From Bacteroidales bacterium UBA1736 (GTDB taxonomy: Bacteria; Bacteroidota; Bacteroidia; Bacteroidales; UBA932), in the NCBI GenBank assembly GCA_002315825.1, contig DCIC01000087.1:1416-19469 (forward strand): a stretch of DNA of 18,054 bases, read 5' to 3'. Every line of letters begins with the position of its first letter. Position 1 is the first letter of the stretch. The notes under the pieces were generated by a model, which was given only the letters and a program-made list of their open reading frames with translations, was not told the DNA's origin and ran no database searches. A program made the position numbers and the translations under genes. This document shows positions 7,332 through 14,135 of the stretch, one piece after another.

Positions 7332-7934
7332 TTACGTTTGGGGGTTGAGCCTGACGACTATATTATTGAACTCTTGTATGATTTCTGCCGCTCCTTCCGG
7401 GGTTGAGACTTGGGAGCTGCGCCGTCTAAGGGCCTCCGACAAAAGTTGCAATTCTTTGTGGGTGTCATAATCCTGTCCGGTCAAATCCTTGAGACTTACC
7501 GGATTTGGTAATTCTATGGGCCAGTCTGTCTGGTTGAGGTCCAACCCCACTCCGACAATTGAAAAATCGATTATTCCGGCGTGGATGGTGTTCTCCACGA
7601 GTATCCCGCAGATTTTCTTCTCTCCGACCCAGATATCATTGGGCCACTTTATCCAAGGATCTATGCCTTTTGTCTGAAGATAATCTCGTATGCCCAGAGC
7701 CATTATGGATGTTACGGCGAGGGCATCCGATGCTTTCAGGCAATGATGCCGCAACAGAATGGAGAATGTAAGATTCTGCCCTGGGGCTGAATGCCAGGTA
7801 TGCTCTCCCTGACCGCGTCCCGAGGACTGCATTTCGGCCGCTATTATTGTGAGATCGTCTGACTGGTTCAAACGTCTTCTGAGTTCATTGTTTGTTGAGT
7901 CGGTGCTTTTTAACCAAGTTATGTTGCTTGCCAT
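7332..7934 (-). CDS. birA: Biotin--protein ligase (catalytic domain only)
   Basis: Activates biotin with ATP and attaches it to carrier lysines, presumably including K117 of the carrier protein encoded downstream. Start chosen at 7934 (MASNITWLKSTDSTNNEL, 200 residues). An ATG at 7961 would add 9 residues ahead of the normal family start. Visible motifs are the STDSTN start (10-15), the biotinyl-adenylate loop GRGQGEHTW (39-47), KWPNDIW (96-102), KICGILVE (107-114) and GVGLDLNQ (128-135). There is no N-terminal helix-turn-helix, so it cannot act as an E. coli-type biotin repressor. The C-terminus is short, and the small SH3-like domain is reduced or missing. It points into mmdA on the same strand and is divergent from the LysR gene. 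Confidence 0.93.
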   Translation of the reverse strand: MASNITWLKSTDSTNNELRRRLNQSDDLTIIAAEMQSSGRGQGEHTWHSAPGQNLTFSILLRHHCLKASDALAVTSIMALGIRDYLQTKGIDPWIKWPNDIWVGEKKICGILVENTIHAGIIDFSIVGVGLDLNQTDWPIELPNPVSLKDLTGQDYDTHKELQLLSEALRRRSSQVSTPEGAAEIIQEFNNIVVRLNPQT

Positions 7935-7994
7935 TATTTTGAAAAACGTACTATTTGACAAACGAAATTACAAACTTTTCTTGAAAAAACTCAT

Positions 7995-8002
7995 TATATT
8001 TG
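7995..8002 (+). promoter_or_regulatory. Probable -7 box of the lysR-gamma carbonic anhydrase transcript
   Basis: TATATTTG matches the Bacteroidota -7 consensus TAnnTTTG in the 112-bp divergent gap between birA and the LysR gene, 44 nt before the ATG. I find no TTTG at the proper -33 distance, so the promoter may be weak or activator-dependent, as is common for LysR genes. Confidence 0.45.
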
Positions 8003-8046
8003 TAGATGTCCAGACCGCAAAGGTGTGTGAAATCTTATTTGTTATT

Positions 8047-8949
8047 ATGGAACTCAGGCAGTTGAAGTATTTCGTCAGAACGGCGCAGACTCTGAATTTT
8101 TCCGAGGCTGCGCGCAGTTTGTATGTCAGCCAAAGTACTCTTTCGCAACAGATAAAGTCGCTTGAGAATGAACTTGGTGCGATTCTGTTCCAACGTGACT
8201 CCCATTCCGCCTCCCTCACCCAAAGCGGTGCTGCTCTTCTTCCGCTTGCGATACAGACCATTCAGGACGCGGAAGCTTGTAAGGCACAGGTGGATGACCT
8301 CAAAGAGATGCTGACAGGGGAGCTTAACATCGGCGTGACATATTCTTTCAGCTGTATTCTAACGGAGACTGTCAAGAATTTCGCCAGAGAGTACCCTGGT
8401 GTCAAGCTCAATATCTTCTACAGAAATATGGGCGAGTTGATGGAAGCACTTCGTCATCGGGAAGTGGACTTGGTGCTGGCTTTCAAACCGGGTCAGTCTT
8501 CTGATGAAATCGAATCCAGCGATCTGTTCAGCGACAAGCTTTCTGTAATAATGCGGAAGGACCACCCTCTTGCGGGCAGAGAATCCATAAGACTTGAAGA
8601 GTTGAATCGTTACCGTCTAGCCATCCCATCAAAAGGCCTTCAGGCCCGCAATGCCCTTGAGGAATATATCTGTATCGAGCGGTCTGACTTGAATATATGC
8701 TTGGAAATCAATGAGGCCAATATTCTGCTTGATATTGTTCAGGACAATAATCTTCTGACTATGCTCTCAGAGGCATCTGTCCGTGGACGGGATTTCTTGA
8801 AAGCAGTTCCTCTCGATCTTCCGTACAACAGGATGCAGGGATGTGTCCACACTCTCAAACGTGTTTTTCATAAGCGGAGCGCAGATACTTTTGTGAAGAT
8901 GCTCCGTGATGCAAACAGTATTCAGGAACTGTCCGGCAAATGGCAATAA
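8047..8949 (+). CDS. LysR-family transcriptional regulator
   Basis: DNA-binding regulator of 300 residues, the standard LysR length. Start chosen at 8047 (MELRQLKYFVRTAQ), which places the winged helix-turn-helix at 1-60, with FSEAARSLYVSQSTLSQQIKSLENELG as recognition region and the linker helix after it. The substrate-binding domain follows from about residue 90 (GELNIGVTYSF...). An in-frame upstream extension to 7849 runs over birA on the other strand and adds 66 residues foreign to the family. Its ligand is unknown, and no OxyR-like redox cysteine pair is evident. Position suggests it could control the divergent birA gene, the mmdA operon beyond it, or its own overlapping partner, the carbonic anhydrase gene. 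That is inference from gene order only. Confidence 0.93.
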   Translation: MELRQLKYFVRTAQTLNFSEAARSLYVSQSTLSQQIKSLENELGAILFQRDSHSASLTQSGAALLPLAIQTIQDAEACKAQVDDLKEMLTGELNIGVTYSFSCILTETVKNFAREYPGVKLNIFYRNMGELMEALRHREVDLVLAFKPGQSSDEIESSDLFSDKLSVIMRKDHPLAGRESIRLEELNRYRLAIPSKGLQARNALEEYICIERSDLNICLEINEANILLDIVQDNNLLTMLSEASVRGRDFLKAVPLDLPYNRMQGCVHTLKRVFHKRSADTFVKMLRDANSIQELSGKWQ

Positions 8950-9446
8950 TCAGAAAACTTAATGACAAGGCTCCCATAGTGGGGCAGCGGTGCTTTCTGG
9001 CAGAAAACGCCGCTTTGATAGGTGATGTCACCATCGGTGATGACTGTAGCATATGGTATGGTACCGTGCTGCGCGGAGATGTCAATCCTATCTATATCGG
9101 TGACAGAGTGAACGTTCAGGATGGAGCAGTGCTCCACACACTATACAAGCGCTCTGTGGTCGAAATCGGCAATGACGTATCCGTTGGGCATAATGCTGTG
9201 ATACATGGGGCCAAGGTCGGCAATAATGTACTTGTGGGAATGGGCGCGATATTGATGGATGGCGCTGTCATTCCGGACAATACTATTATAGCCGCAGGCG
9301 CGGTCGTGCTCAGCAATCAAGTCCTTGAGCCCGGCATTTATGCCGGCGTCCCGGCGAAGAAGGTCAAGGATGCATCTGAGGCTGTGGCCGCTGCGGCCCA
9401 CAAGAATGCCCAGGGATATCTTCTCTACAAAGAATGGTATAAATAA
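8940..9446 (+). CDS. Gamma-class carbonic anhydrase-like hexapeptide-repeat protein
   Basis: Left-handed beta-helix protein of 168 residues, in the gamma-carbonic anhydrase/YrdA/PaaY group. Hexapeptide-type repeats run from about residue 12 to 138. The three metal-ligand histidines of the family are visible: H66 in NVQDGAVLHT, and H84 and H89 in VSVGHNAVIHG. The R45-GDVNPI-Y52 segment is also typical. A short C-terminal helix ends in LLYKEWYK. The gene overlaps the LysR gene by 10 nt, so the two are probably translated together. If active it would interconvert CO2 and bicarbonate, which would matter beside a CO2-releasing decarboxylase. Many family members lack demonstrated activity, so the enzyme role is probable, not proven. 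Confidence 0.9.
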   Translation: MAIIRKLNDKAPIVGQRCFLAENAALIGDVTIGDDCSIWYGTVLRGDVNPIYIGDRVNVQDGAVLHTLYKRSVVEIGNDVSVGHNAVIHGAKVGNNVLVGMGAILMDGAVIPDNTIIAAGAVVLSNQVLEPGIYAGVPAKKVKDASEAVAAAAHKNAQGYLLYKEWYK

Positions 9447-9460
9447 TCGAGAAAATACCA

Positions 9461-9468
9461 TATATTTG
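9461..9468 (+). promoter_or_regulatory. Probable -7 box of the riboswitch-btuB transcript
   Basis: TATATTTG matches TAnnTTTG perfectly, 15 nt after the carbonic anhydrase stop. It sits just ahead of the first riboswitch hairpin, so transcription would begin near 9475, where the aptamer starts. No good TTTG lies at -33. Confidence 0.6.
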
Positions 9469-9475
9469 CAGCAAT

Positions 9476-9665
9476 CTATGGTAGCCACTTGTTGTGGCTT
9501 GAAAAGGGAACCAGGTGAAAGTCCTGGACTGTGCCCGCAGCTGTAAGTTCAGTAGAGGTGTCACTTTCTTTGCCATTGTCCGTTCGGATGAGAAGGCGTG
9601 ACTCCGGAACAAGTCAGAAGACCTGCCTTAGTTAAGTCAAATTGGTGAAACCCGGGGGCAGGTTT
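9476..9665 (+). ncRNA. Cobalamin (B12) riboswitch, class I
   Basis: Untranslated leader between the carbonic anhydrase gene and btuB. The diagnostic elements occur in order: hairpin AGCCAC/GTGGCT (9483-9499), GGGAA (9506-9510), the stem-loop CCAGGTGAAAGTCCTGG (9511-9527), GACTGTGCCCGCAGCTGTAA (9527-9546, with C at 9528), and the B12 box AGTCAGAAGACCTGCC (9612-9627). Downstream, GGCAGGT (9657-9663) is the exact complement of ACCTGCC (9621-9627) inside the box. This offers an alternative pairing that would disrupt the aptamer, a plausible switching element. No T-tract follows and btuB starts 23 nt later, so control of translation is more likely than termination. It should repress btuB and the permease when adenosylcobalamin is plentiful. 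Confidence 0.95.
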
Positions 9666-9685
9666 CCTTTGAGACGTTACATTTT

Positions 9686-11476
9686 ATGTTTTTCTCATCA
9701 CTATTAGTTGTGGCGGGTGTGCTCGTGGCAGATGTTCCCGACACATTGAAGACTGCAGTTGTTGTTGCAGACAAGGGTATGATAGTTTCCCAATCGGATA
9801 CTATCCAAATTACAAACCAAGTTGATGTTTCCGAAGCCTTAAGCAGAATTCCGACCCTTATTGTCGGTGATTATGGGGGCGCCGCAGGGACAAAGTCTGT
9901 GAATCTTAGGGGCTTTGGCAGTTCGCATACGGCAGTCTATGTTGACGGTGTTCGAGTCAACAACGTTCAGCGTGGCCAGCAGGACCTGGGAATGATAGAC
10001 ATAGGCAGTTGCTCCGGAATTGTGGTGGATTATGCGCAAAACAGCGTATCATTCAATACCTCCAAACCGAAATTCGGTTCGGGGAAATTTGCCGGAAGCG
10101 TAAAGCTTCGCGGCGGTTCGTTCGGAACTTATGAGCCTGCGGCAAGGTTTGATTTTAAATTGTCCGATAGAGTGTCCTTGTCTGCGATATCTTCAGGGAC
10201 ATTGAGCAAGGGCGATTTCCCGTATGGCGACAATTTACAGCGCAAGAATAACGACATCAGTCAAATCCGTGCAGGCGTGGATGTTTGGGGACAGATGGAT
10301 AGAGGCTCGTGGCACTCGAAAGTGTATTACAACGGGGCGGAAAGAGGTACACCGGGTTCAAGCGATTGGCCTTCTTCAGACAGACAGAAAGACAGGAATA
10401 TCTTTATTCAGGGCGTGTTGCAGAACAGGTTCACGTCAAGATACACCCTGAATGCAAGCGCTAAGCTATCATATGACGATCTGTTTTATTTCAGTGAATG
10501 GGGGGACAGTCGATACAAAGTGGCCGGATTTCAATTGAATACATCTCATATTGTACGTCTTGCGACCTGGGCGGAAATCTCTTTGGCGGCAGACATCCAA
10601 CACGATGATCTTAAGGCTACGAGTTATGATGCGGGGAGGACAAACCTGTTGTCTGCGTTCACATCGATGTTCCGTCTGCCCAAGTTCAAGGCTGATGTTT
10701 CCATCGAATATTCCGGCACGTTCGACAGAGGGGCCAAAGGACTCAATACCCTTTCGCCGTCAGCGGATTTCCGCTATGACATCACTGACGCATTGAGTAT
10801 AATTGCGTTCGGGAGGCGAGCGTATCGGGTCCCTACATTCAATGAACTTTATTACCCGGGATTCGGCAACCCGGACCTTAAATGCGAGGATGCGTGGCTG
10901 GCATCGCTCGGACCGCAGTGGAAAAAGCAGATTTCCAACTGGAGCGTGAATGCCGAGGCTGAATTTAACTTCAATTCTATCAAGGACAAGATTGTGTCGG
11001 CCCCATCGCCGGAAAATCCGAGTTACTGGTATCCATACAACATCGGAAAGGCCTTGATGTATGGTGTGGACCTCAGAGCCGGTACTGGATTTAAAAAAGG
11101 TGATTGGACAGGAGCCTTATCAGCCGCATATATCTGGCAGAATACTAAGGACAAGACTCCGGGAAGTGCATCATACGACAAACAGATTCCTTATGTGTCA
11201 AGACATTCTCTGTCGCTTACTTTGGATGGCTCGTACAAGGGTATTAGCCTTGACCTTTTGTGGAATCTCAGATGCGGACGTCGGGACAGCAACGACGAAA
11301 TGCCGGATTACAACACCATTGACATTACTGTCGGGAAGAATTTCCCGTTCAGGAAATGGGGCTCCCTTGGGCTGAAACTACTGGCCCGCAACATCAGCGA
11401 TACCCGGTATGAATTGTCTTCGGGCTATCCTATGCCTGGACGCGCCTTTTATGGTATTATCGAATATAATTTCTGA
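9686..11476 (+). CDS. btuB: TonB-dependent outer-membrane receptor, probable vitamin B12 transporter BtuB
   Basis: Outer-membrane beta-barrel of 596 residues, close to the size of E. coli BtuB, which imports cobalamin using TonB energy. A plug domain spans about 20-150 (VSEALSRIPTLIVGDYGGAAGTKSV, then LRGFGSSHTAVYVDGVRVN). A 22-strand-type barrel follows and ends in FYGIIEYNF, with the terminal phenylalanine expected for outer-membrane assembly. The B12 riboswitch in its leader is the main reason to assign cobalamin as substrate. The N-terminus is hydrophobic (MFFSSLLVVAGVLVA) but has no lysine or arginine, which is odd for a signal peptide. No in-frame start codon is available upstream before the riboswitch. 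The permease gene follows after 2 nt. Confidence 0.9.
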   Translation: MFFSSLLVVAGVLVADVPDTLKTAVVVADKGMIVSQSDTIQITNQVDVSEALSRIPTLIVGDYGGAAGTKSVNLRGFGSSHTAVYVDGVRVNNVQRGQQDLGMIDIGSCSGIVVDYAQNSVSFNTSKPKFGSGKFAGSVKLRGGSFGTYEPAARFDFKLSDRVSLSAISSGTLSKGDFPYGDNLQRKNNDISQIRAGVDVWGQMDRGSWHSKVYYNGAERGTPGSSDWPSSDRQKDRNIFIQGVLQNRFTSRYTLNASAKLSYDDLFYFSEWGDSRYKVAGFQLNTSHIVRLATWAEISLAADIQHDDLKATSYDAGRTNLLSAFTSMFRLPKFKADVSIEYSGTFDRGAKGLNTLSPSADFRYDITDALSIIAFGRRAYRVPTFNELYYPGFGNPDLKCEDAWLASLGPQWKKQISNWSVNAEAEFNFNSIKDKIVSAPSPENPSYWYPYNIGKALMYGVDLRAGTGFKKGDWTGALSAAYIWQNTKDKTPGSASYDKQIPYVSRHSLSLTLDGSYKGISLDLLWNLRCGRRDSNDEMPDYNTIDITVGKNFPFRKWGSLGLKLLARNISDTRYELSSGYPMPGRAFYGIIEYNF

Positions 11477-11478
11477 TT

Positions 11479-12270
11479 ATGCTTAATATCCTTTACGTAT
11501 TCCTTTGTGGCATCGCACTTCCCGTAGGGGGAGTGCAGATGCAGTATCTGTGGCGGAACCAGCTCGGGGATATATACTCCCTCGGATTGGGCAGCGCTGC
11601 CTGCCTTGGAGCTGCAACCGCAACAATGACCGGATGGTGTTCGCTCACTGTGGGAGCCTTCATCTGTCAGTCGGTGTGCGCGCTGATAGTCTCTCTGGTC
11701 GCCATCAGACTGAACACTTCCCGTCTCATTACTTTCGGAATTCTGTTCGGAACGTTTATTGGCTCAATCGGAACGATAGTGGTCACCAATGCGCCTACGG
11801 GCGATCTTTTGAAACAATATTATCTCTGGGGCGCCGCCAATTTCAAATTGCAGGGTGTCACAGCTTTTGATATTGTAATCAGTCTGCTCTTGTTTGTTGC
11901 CGGCATCTTGACCGCGATTCTTTGCTCCAAAAAACTCACGAGCCATTTCAAGGGAGAGATCGAACTGTCCAATGCTTCAAAAGCCGGAATACTGTTTATG
12001 ATAAGTGTCCTGGTGACCAGCGTGGTCAGTATCTGCGGAACCATCGGCTTTGTGAGCCTGGGGGTACCGAATCTTGTCCGCGCAATAGTGAAACCCGGAG
12101 ACATCCGCAAGCAATATCTCTGGTCTGCACTGCTCGGGGTGTCATTGCTGTTTATTACCTATCTGGTAGTGGAATATTGCAATTTCGGGATATACCTTCC
12201 TGTCAGTGCAACAATGGCGCTTATTGCCTTGCCGTTGACGGCTGTTCTGTTTTCAAAAGAAAAGTCGTAA
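11479..12270 (+). CDS. BtuC/FecCD-like ABC transporter permease, N-terminally short
   Basis: Inner-membrane permease of the iron-siderophore/B12 family, presumably moving cobalamin inward after BtuB. Only 263 residues, against roughly 320-340 usually. The sequence begins at the equivalent of the second membrane helix: IALPVGGVQMQYLWRNQLGD (13-32) matches the family's ...GxxMQxLxRNPL motif. About 60 residues holding the first helix and the usual arginine/proline loop are missing. Later features are intact, including GTIGFVSLGVPNLVRAIV and the final helix pair. The ATG comes 2 nt after the btuB stop, so there is no room for the missing part. No ATPase (BtuD) or binding protein (BtuF) gene is adjacent; the next gene is convergent. 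It could be functional with distant partners, a specialised short form, or decayed. Confidence 0.8.
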   Translation: MLNILYVFLCGIALPVGGVQMQYLWRNQLGDIYSLGLGSAACLGAATATMTGWCSLTVGAFICQSVCALIVSLVAIRLNTSRLITFGILFGTFIGSIGTIVVTNAPTGDLLKQYYLWGAANFKLQGVTAFDIVISLLLFVAGILTAILCSKKLTSHFKGEIELSNASKAGILFMISVLVTSVVSICGTIGFVSLGVPNLVRAIVKPGDIRKQYLWSALLGVSLLFITYLVVEYCNFGIYLPVSATMALIALPLTAVLFSKEKS

Positions 12271-12278
12271 TGCTCTCT

Positions 12279-12833
12279 TTATTTTATCTTTGAATTATAG
12301 TGTGTCCCGACTTTACCGTGAGCGATATTGGCCAATTTCTTTGAAATAATTTTCTTGCGGATCGGCGCAACCATATCCACGAAAAGATTGCCGTCAAGGT
12401 GAGACATCTCGTGCTGAATCATCCTGCACGCAAATTTGTCAAACACTTCTTCAACTCTGTTGAAGTCCTCGTCATAGTACTCTATTTTCATAGATTCAGG
12501 TCTGAGGACATCGCAGTAAATGCCCGGGACGCTCAGACATCCTTCGTTGAACTCGCATTTCTCTTTACTCTCCTCCAGGATGACCGGATTGATCAATGTC
12601 CTCTTGAAACCTTTGAGATAAGGATAGACATCCGCCATAACGTCCCCGTCCACAATGCACACTCTTTTTGAAACACCGATCTGAGGCGCAGCCAGACCGC
12701 AGCCCTCGCTGCTGGCCAGAGTCTCTTTCAGGTCCACAATCAGTTTGGCGATATTCTCTTTCTGTGAGATATCCACAGGCTCCGCCATCATTCGGAGAAC
12801 ATCCGAGCCGTATAGGAAAATAGGTTGTATCAT
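12279..12833 (-). CDS. def: Peptide deformylase
   Basis: Removes the formyl group from the N-terminal methionine of new proteins, using a metal ion (usually Fe2+). The protein has 184 residues. All three family motifs are present: GCGLAAPQIG (44-53), EGCLS with metal ligand C99 (97-101), and QHEMSHLDG with HEMSH at 141-145. The DPxLR-type start is here GSDVLRMMAEPV. The C-terminus extends slightly (KVGTHYNSKIK). Its ATG overlaps the ruvX stop by 4 nt (ATGA), so the two genes are one transcript. It ends only 8 nt from the end of the convergent permease gene, with no terminator visible between them. Confidence 0.97.
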   Translation of the reverse strand: MIQPIFLYGSDVLRMMAEPVDISQKENIAKLIVDLKETLASSEGCGLAAPQIGVSKRVCIVDGDVMADVYPYLKGFKRTLINPVILEESKEKCEFNEGCLSVPGIYCDVLRPESMKIEYYDEDFNRVEEVFDKFACRMIQHEMSHLDGNLFVDMVAPIRKKIISKKLANIAHGKVGTHYNSKIK

Positions 12834-13243
12834 TTTTTCTTGTCCAAATAACTTTGTAGAATTATTGCTGCACTGATTTTGTCAACAGAACTCTTGTCTC
12901 TTCTGTCCTTGTATTTCATACCTCCGTCAATCATAGCTCTGTGGGCGAGAACTGAAGTGAAACGCTCATCTTCGAGGATTACCGGAGTCTGCGGGAATGC
13001 TTTCGAGAGGTTTTTCAGGAAAACATCGACGTCAGAGGCTGCTTCTGACTTCTGTCCGTTCAGATTGATAGGGTAGCCTACGACGAAACGAACTATGGTT
13101 TCTTTTTCGGCGTAGTTTTTGAGATAATCTATTATCTTTGCAGATGCCACTGTCTCAATAGGGGATGCGAAGATTCCGAGAGGGTCACTGACAGCGACTC
13201 CCACCCGTTTTCTTCCGTAGTCTATTCCAATCGACCTTTCCAT
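12830..13243 (-). CDS. ruvX: RuvX/YqgF family putative pre-16S rRNA nuclease
   Basis: RNase H-fold protein of 137 residues, implicated in 5' maturation of 16S rRNA in E. coli and earlier proposed as a Holliday-junction resolvase. Visible motifs are GIDYGRKRVGVAVSDP (6-21, with the first catalytic aspartate D8), FVVGYPINLNG (53-63), EDERFTS (91-97) with an acidic residue, and DKISAAIILQSYL (121-133) with the last aspartate. It is the first gene of a two-gene transcript with def. The promoter sits immediately upstream and leaves almost no 5' leader. Confidence 0.95.
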   Translation of the reverse strand: MERSIGIDYGRKRVGVAVSDPLGIFASPIETVASAKIIDYLKNYAEKETIVRFVVGYPINLNGQKSEAASDVDVFLKNLSKAFPQTPVILEDERFTSVLAHRAMIDGGMKYKDRRDKSSVDKISAAIILQSYLDKKK

Positions 13244-13253
13244 TTGACTGGCG

Positions 13254-13284
13254 CAAATTTAGTTCAAAACTATGGCAAGACAAA
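13254..13284 (-). promoter_or_regulatory. Consensus Bacteroidota promoter for ruvX-def
   Basis: On the minus strand TTTG (13284-13281), exactly 19 nt, then TAAATTTG (13261-13254): a perfect TTTG-N19-TAnnTTTG. Predicted start of transcription is about 13247-13250, only a few bases before the ruvX ATG at 13243. The -33 box lies inside codons 4-5 of the divergent M23 gene. Confidence 0.8.
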
Positions 13285-14135
13285 ATAATCAAAAGAAAGT
13301 CCCCTCATACAGACTCAATATTATGGACGATGAGTCTCACAAGACTATTCAGTCCTTCAAGTTTAACCGGACCTCTGCCGTTATTGTAATTGTCTCAGTC
13401 GTCCTGATATTTATATTGACCGTGTATGCGTTGATTGCATATACACCGATAAGGACAACTATTCCCGGCTATCCGGATGCCCGTTCCAGAAGAGTCGCGC
13501 TCAAGAATGCCATCAGAATAGACTCTCTGGAGAACATCATCCTCCGGTGGGAATTGTATTCCGACAATTTGAGCCGAATAGTCAACGGAGAGGATCCAGT
13601 CAAGATAGACAGTATCGTTCAACATATTGCCAATTCTTCTGCAGAGGAAATCAATAGAGAGGAGCTTGCTCGTCAGGACTCGCTTCTTCGTCTGACGGTA
13701 GCCCGGGAGGAGCAGTTTGATCTTTCCTCCCAGAACCAGAGAAATCTATCATTGGACGGAATGCACCTGTTCTGCCCGCTTAGCGGAGTCATTTCCCAAG
13801 GATATGACAAGTTGCTCCATCCATACGTCGATATTACCGCTCCGGCCAATTCGGTAGTTATGTCGGTGCTGGACGGGACCGTCATTTTTGCCGGTTGGAA
13901 TGACGAGAGCGGATATACAATTCAGATACAGCATTCCAACAATATTGTTACTATTTACAAGCACAACCAGAAGTTGTTGAAGAAGACCGGAGATAAGGTG
14001 TCTGCCGGTTCTTCCATCGCCATTGTAGGAAATACCGGTTCACTGACTACGGGAGACCACCTGCATTTCGAGCTATGGTACAATGGCGAGGCTGTGGATC
14101 CTACCAGATATATCAATTTCAATGCAGCCCAGTAG
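13272..14135 (+). CDS. Membrane-anchored M23 family metallopeptidase
   Basis: Probable peptidoglycan endopeptidase, or LytM-type activator, facing the periplasm. The protein has 287 residues: a short cytoplasmic tail, one transmembrane helix (about 35-58), a helical, probably coiled-coil stalk (about 70-150), and the M23/LytM domain (about 165-282). The zinc-site residues are all present: H183-xxx-D187 (HPYVD), H231 (YKHNQ) and H263-L-H265 (GDHLHFELW). An active enzyme is therefore expected rather than a degenerate activator. It is followed by dxr with a 14-nt overlap, so it probably shares a transcript with dxr, rseP and the DUF4837 gene. Its start is 28 nt from the divergent ruvX start, and I could not identify its own promoter. 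Confidence 0.92.
   Translation: MARQNNQKKVPSYRLNIMDDESHKTIQSFKFNRTSAVIVIVSVVLIFILTVYALIAYTPIRTTIPGYPDARSRRVALKNAIRIDSLENIILRWELYSDNLSRIVNGEDPVKIDSIVQHIANSSAEEINREELARQDSLLRLTVAREEQFDLSSQNQRNLSLDGMHLFCPLSGVISQGYDKLLHPYVDITAPANSVVMSVLDGTVIFAGWNDESGYTIQIQHSNNIVTIYKHNQKLLKKTGDKVSAGSSIAIVGNTGSLTTGDHLHFELWYNGEAVDPTRYINFNAAQ

Noticed and set aside
7849..8046. N-terminal extension of the LysR protein
   Set aside because: The extra 66 residues overlap birA and the promoter region; the standard LysR start is at 8047.
8047..8949. LysR protein as OxyR
   Set aside because: No clear redox cysteine pair of the OxyR type is visible and no oxidative-stress gene is adjacent.
14083..14121. Longer dxr start
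   Set aside because: It adds 13 residues with no family similarity inside the M23 coding region; the ATG at 14122 gives the usual short lead before the NADPH-binding motif.
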